Positions 1 to 6,002 of a stretch of 6,607 bases of DNA are shown here, one piece after another; the stretch's first letter is position 1; every line of letters starts with the position of its first letter. The stretch covers positions 1 to 6,607 of the forward strand of contig CAYVZU010000165.1 in NCBI GenBank assembly GCA_964455935.1, given 5' to 3'. The notes below the pieces were generated by a model. That model made no database searches and was not told where the DNA came from. It saw only the letters and a list, made by a program, of their open reading frames with translations. Made by a program: the position numbers and the translations under genes. The stretch is from CAYVZU01 sp964455935. GTDB taxonomy: Bacteria; Fibrobacterota; CAYVZU01.

Positions 1-3
1 CGG

Positions 4-84
4 TTGCAAACGCCGCAAGCTTCGTTGCGCTCCATCGGCGTATCTTCCTCTGATACGCCTGCTTCGCGCGCCTTGCATACGCCG
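4..84. repeat. Left-edge cluster of short direct and inverted repeats
   Basis: TTGCAAACGCCG (4-15) recurs as TTGCATACGCCG (73-84), and GCTTCGTTGCGC (19-30) resembles GCTTCGCGCGCC (61-72), so the block looks like two diverged copies of one unit. Between them GGCGTATC (37-44) and GATACGCC (52-59) form a perfect 8 bp stem with a 7-base loop. The same left arm can pair instead with ATACGCC (77-83), which is followed by G and seven T (85-91), giving a terminator-like alternative. The minus strand is also open through 1-214 and would read five in-frame cysteine codons (6-8, 15-17, 75-77, 93-95, 111-113), but it has no good start. A degenerate intergenic repeat is the most likely reading. The edge of a minus-strand gene running out of the window remains possible. 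Confidence 0.5.
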
Positions 85-92
85 TTTTTTTC

Positions 93-122
93 GCACGGGC
101 TTCGGCCCGCGCAATCCTTTTT
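93..122 (+). terminator. Terminator-like hairpin with UUCG loop
   Basis: CGGGC (96-100), loop TTCG (101-104) and GCCCG (105-109) form a stem closed by C and G, the very stable cUUCGg tetraloop. Outer pairs at 93-94 with 111-112 extend it past one mismatch. A run of five T (118-122) follows after five other bases. This fits a Rho-independent terminator for a plus-strand transcript entering from the left, but the T-run is short and offset and no upstream gene is visible. Confidence 0.4.
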
Positions 123-178
123 GAGATGCGCTATAGTAAGCCAGAGGTGGAGGAGAAGAAAGCCCTTTTCCGGTTCTT

Positions 179-335
179 CCCAATGGCCTCGCAGCCCAAT
201 AGCCTTTTTTTTCGAGAGAAGGTAAATAGGCTATAGGTGTTTGGGCTGTTGGGTCGAATTCGGAGAACAAGGTCTTTTCCGATTCATACCTAATAGCCTA
301 CCAGCCTGCAGCCCAATGGCCTATTTCCCCAATGG
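179..335. repeat. Three related repeat clusters in the gcvT leader, able to pair alternatively
   Basis: The words CAGCCCAA, (A/T)AGCCTA and CCCAATGG recur through this gap. CCCAATGG lies at 179-186, 312-319 and 328-335. GCAGCCCAATAGCCTTTTT (191-209) matches GCAGCCCAATGGCCTATTT (308-326) at 17 of 19 positions. The middle cluster (224-248) is in the opposite orientation. AAATAGGCTAT (224-234) pairs with 316-326 with one G-U pair, and TGGGCTG (242-248) pairs with 309-315, leaving seven bases (235-241) bulged. The same middle arm can pair with 192-209 instead. Within the downstream fold a hairpin forms from CGGAGAA (261-267) and TTTTCCG (275-281). The last copy ends just before the gcvT ribosome binding site. 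No coding sequence or clear sigma70 promoter was seen in 123-331. Confidence 0.55.
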
Positions 336-338
336 AGG
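334..338 (+). promoter_or_regulatory. Ribosome binding site deciding the gcvT start
   Basis: GGAGG at 334-338 sits five bases before the ATG at 344. This favours 344 over the in-frame ATG at 332, which overlaps the Shine-Dalgarno sequence itself and has no purine-rich site upstream. Confidence 0.75.
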
Positions 339-343
339 ATAAT

Positions 344-1573
344 ATGGACGGTGCGGATCGCAAGACCATTCTTAATCAGTGGCACAGGGACCATGGTGCC
401 AAGATGGTCGGTTTTTGCGGGTGGGACATGCCGGTTCAGTATACCGGGATTATCGAGGAGCACCTGGCCACACGTAAACACGCGGGCCTGTTCGATATCA
501 GCCACATGGGCCGGTTCTTTATCCGAGGCCGTGAGCGCATGAAGTTTTTGCAGTATTTCCTCACGAACAATGCGGCGAATCTCAAGCCGAAGACCGCGCA
601 ATACACATTGCTGGCCAACGAGACCGGCGGCGCAGTGGATGATGCCTATCTCTACCGGATTTCCGAAGAGGAATACCTGCTTGTGGTCAATGCCTCCAAC
701 GCCGAGAAGGATTTCCAATGGCTTACCCAGAAAGGCCTTTTTGATGTGGAGATTGAGAACCGGAGCGAAGAACTGGCCATGATGGCCTTGCAGGGGCCGG
801 CCAGTGAACAGGTCCTGGCGGCGTTGGGGTTGACTCCGCTGCCGGAAGCGGGCCGCAACCGGCTGGAGCTGCTGCAAATCCAAAGCGCGCGGTCGATTGT
901 CGCGCGAACCGGTTACACGGGCGAGCCGGTTTGTTTCGAGGTTTTCGTGCCCTCGGTCAAAGCGGTTGCTCTCTGGGAGGATATCCTGGAAAAGGGCAGG
1001 TCCCTGGGCGTTGTTCCCGTGGGCCTGGGCGCCCGGGACACGCTGCGCCTGGAAGCCGCTTTGCCGCTGTACGGCCACGAATTCGGCACTGACAAGGAGG
1101 GCCGCGAGATCCCTGTTTTCGCCTGCCCCCTGGCGCGCTTCGGTGTCAGCTTTGCCCCTGAGAAGGGCGACTTTATCGGTCGTGCCGCGCTGCAGGACCA
1201 GGCGCGCGAGATCGAGGCTAACAAAAAGAACGGGCCGGCCAAAGCAGCGCGCGTGTCCCGCCGAATTGTTTCCGTTCAGGTCCTGGATCGGGGTGTTGTT
1301 CGCGCAGGCTATGATGTTCTCTATAAAGGGAAACCGGCAGGCTGGCTGACCAGCGGCACCATGGTGCCGTACTGGAAGTTTGATTCCAAGGGACCTACGG
1401 ACGAGAAAGCAATGCGTTCCCTGGGATTGGCCTACCTGGACTGGACGGTTGGGCCGGACCAGGAAATTTCCATTCTTTGCCGCGGCAAACCGTTGAAAGC
1501 CCGCACGGTGCCGCGGAACCTCGATGGACGAACCCCGCCGTTTGCCAGGCCAATCTACCACGAAGCTCCATGA
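344..1573 (+). CDS. gcvT: Glycine cleavage T protein family aminomethyltransferase
   Basis: The 409-residue product belongs to the GcvT family. The classic T protein takes the aminomethyl group from lipoyl-GcvH and, with tetrahydrofolate, releases ammonia and forms 5,10-methylene-tetrahydrofolate in the cytosol. Seen in the sequence: FCGWDMPVQY (24-33), AGLFDISHMG (47-56), GGAVDD (95-100) with the aspartates at the position of the catalytic Asp, VVNASN (114-119), LQGP (149-152), RTGYTGE (188-194), GLGARDTLRLEAALPLYGHE (227-246) and DFIGRAAL (276-283). It is about 40 residues longer than common GcvT proteins, with extra charged sequence near 286-306 and 343-356. After RTGYTGE it reads PVCFEVF where DGFEI-type sequence is usual. 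The start at 344 is chosen for its Shine-Dalgarno site. The stop overlaps the kinase start. No gcvH or gcvP is in the window, so a T-protein-like methyl or aminomethyl transferase with another partner is possible; the folate-binding GcvT fold itself is secure. Confidence 0.93.
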   Translation: MDGADRKTILNQWHRDHGAKMVGFCGWDMPVQYTGIIEEHLATRKHAGLFDISHMGRFFIRGRERMKFLQYFLTNNAANLKPKTAQYTLLANETGGAVDDAYLYRISEEEYLLVVNASNAEKDFQWLTQKGLFDVEIENRSEELAMMALQGPASEQVLAALGLTPLPEAGRNRLELLQIQSARSIVARTGYTGEPVCFEVFVPSVKAVALWEDILEKGRSLGVVPVGLGARDTLRLEAALPLYGHEFGTDKEGREIPVFACPLARFGVSFAPEKGDFIGRAALQDQAREIEANKKNGPAKAARVSRRIVSVQVLDRGVVRAGYDVLYKGKPAGWLTSGTMVPYWKFDSKGPTDEKAMRSLGLAYLDWTVGPDQEISILCRGKPLKARTVPRNLDGRTPPFARPIYHEAP

Positions 1574-4500
1574 AGCGCAAGCGTTTGGCCCGCAAAGCGA
1601 GTCCCAACCGCAAATCGCGGCCAGCGCGATCTTCGCGTGCGGGCATACCCCGCTCCCCCTCTCGGACCAAGACCGGGGGTACGGCTGCCTGGGAACCTGA
1701 CAGTCTCTTTCGGGACCTGGCCGAACAATCGCCGAATATGATCTTTATCAATTGCGGCGGGCGCATTGTCTATGCCAACAAGAAATGCGAAGAGATCATG
1801 GGCTATCTGCGCAAGCAGTTCTATGGCCTGCACTTCAACTTTCTCGATCTGGTTGCCCCTCAGCATCGTGCTCAGGTCATGGAAAACTTTCGCAAGCACC
1901 AGGCGGGAGTGGAGGTCAAGCCTGCGGAATACGAGTTAATCACCCGAACCGGCCGTCATTTGAGCGCAATTCATTCGACCGCGTTGATCCAATACGCCGG
2001 CATGGATGCGGTCCTGGGCATTGTAACCGATATTACCGAAAAGAGAAAGGCCGAAGAGATCTTACGGGAGAGCGAAAAGAAATACCGGCAGCTCTTCAAC
2101 AGCAGCACAGATGCAGTAACCGTCCATCTGCTTGGCCGACGGGGCACCGGCCGCTTTCTGGAGGTCAACAACGCCGCCGTGCAGTTGTACGGTCATTCAC
2201 GCGCTCAATTGCTGCGCATGAAGCCAACCGACTTTGACACGGGCCGGCAGACACTAGGCACCGCAATGGTTGTTGAGCTCCTTCATCGCCGCGGAAGAGC
2301 CCTATTCGAGCGGATGATCCGCGCAAAAAGTGGGGAAGTCATTCCTGTCGAGGTTCTGGCTCAGCGCATCGTTTTGCGGGGCCAAAGCGCCGTACTTGCC
2401 GTGCTCCGTGATATCCGGGAGCGCCGGAAGGCCGAACAGGCGTTGCGCACGTCGGAACGGGAGAAATCGATTATTCTCGACAGCGTTTCGGAGATGATTG
2501 TCTACCACGACCGGAGTCTTCGCATTCTCTGGGCCAACCGGGCCGCCGCATCCGCCGCGGGCCTTTCGGCGGATGCGCTGAAAGGCCAGTTTTGCTATCG
2601 TGTCATTCAGGGACGCAGCGGCCGATGCAATGGATGCCCGGTGTCGAAGACTTTGCAAAGCGGCGAACCGAAGGAGGCCGAACTCAGCACGAAATCCGGG
2701 GCGATCTGGCATATCCGGAGTCACCCGGTGCACGACGAAACCGGAAAGATCTTTGGCATCGTGGAGGTCATTCAGGACATTACCGAGCGGCGCAAGGCCG
2801 AAGACGCTTTGCGTAAAGAGCGCAATTTTTCGAACACGCTGGTGCAGGCTTCGCCGGCGTTCTTCGTCGCGATTTCGCCCAAAGGCAAGATCATGATGAT
2901 GAATCAGGCCATGCTGAAGATCCTAGGGTATAAGAAAAATGAAGTGATTGGGAAGGACTTTATGGCGCATTTTGTCCCGGAGCGGGAAAGAACAGCCGTG
3001 CGCGAAATCTTCACCAGTCTGCTCAATGCGCGCAAACCCACTTATCACGAGAACCATATTATCGCGAAATGCGGGAGCGAATTTCTAGTCGAATGGCATG
3101 GGCGGGGCGTTTTTATGGAAAATGGCGATATCGATTTTATTTTTGGCGTGGGAATCGATATTACCAAACGCCGCGCAGCCGAGGCCGCCCTCCGCGAAAG
3201 CGAGGAGCGCTACCGTAGTTTCATTGAACGGGCCAATGACGGGATTGCCTTGATTCAGGATGGCCGGTTCCGCTATGCCAACCAGAAACTGCTGGATCTG
3301 CACGGTTTGCCCGACCTGGATTTTCATGGCAAGGAATTCATCGACTACATTGCGCCCGATCAGCGGAAGAAGGTTCGTCAGTATTATCAGGACCGGCTGC
3401 AGAACAAGGCAGTTCCGTCCATTTACGAAAGTGCAATCCTTCGGGAGAACGGCCGGCGTGTCGAGGTGGAATTCAACGCCGGTACAGTAATGTATGAAGG
3501 CCGTTCCGCGGACCTTGTGTTTGTGCGTGATATCACCGAACGCAGGATGACCGAGAAAGCCCTGCGCGACTCGGAGCTGCTGAACCGAACCGCGATCAAT
3601 TCCATGAAGGACGCCATCCATGTGGTCGACAAAGACCTTCGTATCGTCCTCTGCAACCAGGTGCTCTTGGAATGGAATCGCGAATTGGGATATTCGAGCG
3701 ACTTGGTGGGAAAGACGATCGCGGAAGCGTTCCCGTTCCTAAATCCCGGCGTGTCTGAATTATATAAAAGAATTTGTGCGAATGGAAAGCCCATTCGGAC
3801 GGAAGATGAGACCAATGTGGCCGGCCGGGCTGTAGTAACCGAGACCGACCGGATTCCGGTTCTTGAGGAAGGAAAGGTCATTCGTGTGATCACGGTGATC
3901 CGCGATGTGACGCCGCGCAAGATGGCCGAAAAAGAACTGCGCAACGCCAAGGAATCGGCCGAGAAAGCCAATCGGGCCAAGAGCGATTTTCTCACGGCCA
4001 TGTCGCACGAACTGCGAACCCCGCTCACCTCGATTCTAGGGTTCGCCGACCTGTTTGCGCAACGCAAAATCGGCAATCTTGCGGACCGGGACCTGGTGTT
4101 CGTCGACAAAATCCTCCGCAATGGCCAGCACCTGCTTACGCTGATTAATGGCCTGCTGGATCTGGCCCGCATCGAGAGCGGCCGGGCCCATGTCCAGCTC
4201 CAGAGCGTTGATCTGCAGGAGATTGTCGATCACGTGACGACCGCCGCAATCTCGCTGGTCAAGAACAAACCGGTGAAGGTCAGGGCCGAAGTCCCCTATC
4301 CCGGCTCCGTGATTCGGACCGATCCCGTGCGCCTGAAGCAGCTCTTGTTTAATCTGGTGGGCAATGCGATCAAATTTACCGAGCGGGGCCGGGTCGAAGT
4401 TCGGGTTCAGCGCCGCTCTTTACCGGTGGACCCGGTCCGTATCCATGTGATCGATACCGGGATTGGTATCTCGGCCGAGCGTCTGCCCGGAATTTTTGAC

Positions 4501-4680
4501 CGTTTTGCGCAGCCGGGCCCCCAAGGCGGCAAGCAGCAGGGCGCGGGCCTTGGCCTGGCCATCAGCAAATCGATTGTTGAACTGCTTGGCGGAAAAATTG
4601 AGGTTCGAAGCAAGCCCAATAAGGGCTCGATTTTCACGATTTGCCTTCCGGTTGAAACTCCCGCCAGGCACGGACAATAG
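1570..4680 (+). CDS. Cytosolic six-PAS sensor histidine kinase
   Basis: The 1036-residue product is a sensor kinase that should autophosphorylate on histidine and pass the phosphate to an unlinked response regulator. Residues 1-44 are basic and look disordered. Six PAS domains follow at about 45-160, 168-288, 295-410, 416-537, 544-661 and 668-786. Each ends in a D-I-T/R-E/K-R-type motif running into a short helical linker (R-x-AE-x-L), the usual PAS-chain signature. HisKA has SHELRTP with the phospho-acceptor His813. HATPase_c shows the N box NLVGNAIKF (Asn928, Asn932), G1 DTGIGI (from Asp962), F box FDRFAQ and G2 GAGLGLAI (from Gly991). There is no membrane segment, signal peptide or receiver domain, so it is soluble and senses something inside the cell. 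PAS3 carries Cys342, Cys353 and Cys356. ATG 1570 overlaps the gcvT stop (ATGA) and has no Shine-Dalgarno site of its own, implying translational coupling. An in-frame GTG/ATG-type start at 1477 lies inside gcvT and is unlikely. Its tail overlaps miaA. The signal it detects is unknown. Confidence 0.95.
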   Translation: MKRKRLARKASPNRKSRPARSSRAGIPRSPSRTKTGGTAAWEPDSLFRDLAEQSPNMIFINCGGRIVYANKKCEEIMGYLRKQFYGLHFNFLDLVAPQHRAQVMENFRKHQAGVEVKPAEYELITRTGRHLSAIHSTALIQYAGMDAVLGIVTDITEKRKAEEILRESEKKYRQLFNSSTDAVTVHLLGRRGTGRFLEVNNAAVQLYGHSRAQLLRMKPTDFDTGRQTLGTAMVVELLHRRGRALFERMIRAKSGEVIPVEVLAQRIVLRGQSAVLAVLRDIRERRKAEQALRTSEREKSIILDSVSEMIVYHDRSLRILWANRAAASAAGLSADALKGQFCYRVIQGRSGRCNGCPVSKTLQSGEPKEAELSTKSGAIWHIRSHPVHDETGKIFGIVEVIQDITERRKAEDALRKERNFSNTLVQASPAFFVAISPKGKIMMMNQAMLKILGYKKNEVIGKDFMAHFVPERERTAVREIFTSLLNARKPTYHENHIIAKCGSEFLVEWHGRGVFMENGDIDFIFGVGIDITKRRAAEAALRESEERYRSFIERANDGIALIQDGRFRYANQKLLDLHGLPDLDFHGKEFIDYIAPDQRKKVRQYYQDRLQNKAVPSIYESAILRENGRRVEVEFNAGTVMYEGRSADLVFVRDITERRMTEKALRDSELLNRTAINSMKDAIHVVDKDLRIVLCNQVLLEWNRELGYSSDLVGKTIAEAFPFLNPGVSELYKRICANGKPIRTEDETNVAGRAVVTETDRIPVLEEGKVIRVITVIRDVTPRKMAEKELRNAKESAEKANRAKSDFLTAMSHELRTPLTSILGFADLFAQRKIGNLADRDLVFVDKILRNGQHLLTLINGLLDLARIESGRAHVQLQSVDLQEIVDHVTTAAISLVKNKPVKVRAEVPYPGSVIRTDPVRLKQLLFNLVGNAIKFTERGRVEVRVQRRSLPVDPVRIHVIDTGIGISAERLPGIFDRFAQPGPQGGKQQGAGLGLAISKSIVELLGGKIEVRSKPNKGSIFTICLPVETPARHGQ

Positions 4681-5557
4681 CTCCGGCCGCGCTTGGCCCG
4701 CCGGAGCTTCGAAAGTTCACGGCGGATTTTCGAAACCAGGTCTCCTGCCGTTTTGCATACTGTCGCGTATTCCGCTGAATTCGGGAAATGCAATTGTCCC
4801 GGCTGCACCGGTCCCGCAAAAAATCGATGCTCTCTTTGTACCCAACGGTATTTAGACTATTCAAGTGTTTGTCATAGCGTGACAAGAGAAACCCAACCTC
4901 CTCAAACAGTCCTATTTTGATCATGGCAAGGACTCGTTGGTTTATGCGGCCGTAGAGTTCGCTTCGGGGCCTGTCAATATATACGACCCACCAGAGGTGC
5001 CCGGATTTTTGCCGTGGCAGATTCTGCAATTCGGACAACGGTTTTTGGGCTGTTTCAAATACCTCCAGGCCGCGGCAGATCTTGTTGCGGTCGCTGGCAT
5101 CGATTCGGGTGGCCAGAACCGGATCGACTTGTTGGAGCTTCGTGAAGGCCCTGTTGACCCCCATGGAATCCACCTCCTGGCGCACCCGCTGGCGCACGCC
5201 GGGCGCAACTGCGGGAATGGGGGAGAGTCCTTCGATTAGCGCCCTTAGATAAAGCCCGGATCCGCCCACCACGAGCGGGATTTTTCCGCGGTCCAGAATG
5301 GATTGGATCGCCTGATGCGCTTCGTCGGCAAAGCGGCCGGCCGTGTAGTCTTCGTCGGGATCGGCCGCATCGATGAGATGGTGGATGAAACGGCTGCGTT
5401 CATCGCGGGAGGGTTTGGCTGTTCCAATGTCCAAATACCGGTACACTTGGCGCGAATCGGCCGAGACAACCTCGGCGCCGATCCGATCGGCAATCTCCAG
5501 CGACAAGGCCGTCTTGCCCGATGCCGTGGGGCCGCAGAGAACAGGAATGGGATGCAT
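4634..5557 (-). CDS. miaA: tRNA dimethylallyltransferase (tRNA A37 isopentenyltransferase)
   Basis: The 307-residue product transfers the dimethylallyl group of DMAPP to N6 of adenosine 37 in tRNAs reading UNN codons, giving i6A37, the substrate for later methylthiolation by MiaB. Seen: P-loop GPTASGKT (9-16), SADSRQVYRYLDIGTAKP (32-49), HHLID (59-63) with DYTAGRFADEA (70-80), GGSGLYLRAL (98-107; GGTGLY is commoner), DRNKICRGLEV (156-166), NTVGYKE (236-242) and the C-terminal TRQYAKRQETWFRK (264-277). Length and motif order are those of a complete bacterial MiaA. ATG 5557 is preferred because it places the P-loop at the usual distance from the N-terminus. An in-frame TTG at 5572 would add five residues. 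Neither start has a clear Shine-Dalgarno site, and I found no convincing minus-strand promoter. It converges on the kinase gene and the last 47 bp are shared by both coding regions. Confidence 0.97.
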   Translation of the reverse strand: MHPIPVLCGPTASGKTALSLEIADRIGAEVVSADSRQVYRYLDIGTAKPSRDERSRFIHHLIDAADPDEDYTAGRFADEAHQAIQSILDRGKIPLVVGGSGLYLRALIEGLSPIPAVAPGVRQRVRQEVDSMGVNRAFTKLQQVDPVLATRIDASDRNKICRGLEVFETAQKPLSELQNLPRQKSGHLWWVVYIDRPRSELYGRINQRVLAMIKIGLFEEVGFLLSRYDKHLNSLNTVGYKESIDFLRDRCSRDNCISRIQRNTRQYAKRQETWFRKSAVNFRSSGGPSAAGAIVRAWREFQPEGKS

Positions 5558-5648
5558 ATAAGAAAAATGCAACGTGCGAGGGAAGAGTGCAAAACATATT
5601 GGGTGGAATGGTGGAACGGGTTGAAGGGAGAATCTCCTCTGTTGCTAA

Positions 5649-5818
5649 AACCTAAATTCCGCAGTTGGCTGTGGATGCAGAACCGCAAGATCCTGATGCA
5701 GCAAGGCTTGAAGAATTCGCAGTCCGAATCGACAAGGTGATATAGCCAAGAAGCCCGAAAGCCTTGATGCGCAAGAGATTGCTTGCTATGGGCTGCATGC
5801 AACTGCGGAAATTGGGTT
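5649..5818. repeat. 170 bp nested imperfect palindrome: candidate structured RNA or MITE-like element
   Basis: Outer arms at 5649-5667 and 5800-5818 pair over 19 positions with 17 Watson-Crick pairs, one G-U and one mismatch, including the perfect 11-mer TTCCGCAGTTG/CAACTGCGGAA. A second stem joins ATGCAG (5675-5680) to CTGCAT (5793-5798). A third joins 5698-5709 to 5759-5770 with 11 of 12 pairs. Small hairpins sit inside: ATTCG/CGAAT (5715-5719, 5725-5729) and GCAAG/CTTGC (5771-5775, 5782-5786). This many nested pairs in one short gap is unlikely by chance. On the minus strand it would lie in the miaA 5' region, about 90 bases before the start; on the plus strand it precedes the promoter of the zinc-module gene. 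I see no convincing coding in 5558-5884. A TATAAT at 5818-5823 lacks a matching -35. Confidence 0.6.
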
Positions 5819-5856
5819 ATAATTAATTTCTTGCCCGATTATTGACCGGCTATCCA

Positions 5857-5880
5857 ATACTAACCGCCGATACTAACCGC
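5857..5880. repeat. Two 11 bp direct repeats upstream of a promoter
   Basis: ATACTAACCGC occurs at 5857-5867 and again, identical, at 5870-5880, a 13 bp period, ending four bases before the -35 box at 5885. The placement suits an activator or repressor binding site. A chance tandem duplication is the alternative. Confidence 0.5.
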
Positions 5881-5884
5881 TTGT

Positions 5885-5914
5885 TTGACAACTTGCAGCC
5901 GGATTCCGTATCTT
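5885..5914 (+). promoter_or_regulatory. Sigma70-type promoter for the zinc-module gene
   Basis: A consensus -35 TTGACA (5885-5890) is followed after 18 bases by TATCTT (5909-5914), a reasonable -10. Transcription would start near 5921, giving a leader of about 80 bases before the ATG at 6003. Confidence 0.65.
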
Positions 5915-5923
5915 AACTTAGCC

Positions 5924-5985
5924 GCGGCACGGCAGTTTGGCATTTTTGCCGCCGGTGTGGGCAGGATCCAATTTATTTCCTGCCC
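5924..5985 (+). promoter_or_regulatory. Structured 5' leader with two hairpins
   Basis: GCGGCA (5924-5929) pairs with TGCCGC (5947-5952). GGGCAGGA (5959-5966) pairs perfectly with TCCTGCCC (5978-5985) across an 11-base A/T-rich loop. The second hairpin ends eight bases before the Shine-Dalgarno region (5993-5999), close enough to affect ribosome access or act as a protein-binding site. Regulation is inferred from position only. No known riboswitch class was recognised. Confidence 0.45.
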
Positions 5986-6002
5986 AGAACCCAGAGGAGA
6001 TC

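Noticed and set aside
4..225. Plus-strand open frame of 73 codons at the left edge
   Set aside because: It starts with TTG without a ribosome site, has low-complexity Ser/Arg/Pro content, and spans the repeat block and the terminator-like hairpin.
290..1561. 423-codon open frame antisense to gcvT
   Set aside because: The plus strand has every GcvT motif. The antisense product shows no recognisable domain and is a by-product of G+C-rich codon use.
3423..4172. 249-codon open frame antisense to the kinase
   Set aside because: It covers PAS5, PAS6 and HisKA, whose plus-strand reading is certain, and has an Arg/Ser-rich composition typical of shadow frames.
5627..5637. Short palindrome GGAGAATCTCC upstream of miaA
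   Set aside because: It is an 11-base palindrome with no second copy or promoter context, so it may well be chance.
5690..5752. Possible remnant reading LEEFAVRIDKVI, vaguely like a four-helix-bundle 23S intervening-sequence protein
   Set aside because: The match is a few residues only, the frame stops at once, and the stretch is explained by the inverted repeat.
5245..5802. 185-codon minus-strand open frame overlapping the miaA start and the palindrome
   Set aside because: Its second half is miaA in the wrong frame and its first half is the inverted-repeat element. No motif was found.
5649..5818. Retron-like msr-msd locus suggested by the flanking inverted repeat
   Set aside because: No reverse transcriptase gene lies in the window and the arms run through nested stems, so there is no support beyond the inverted repeat itself.
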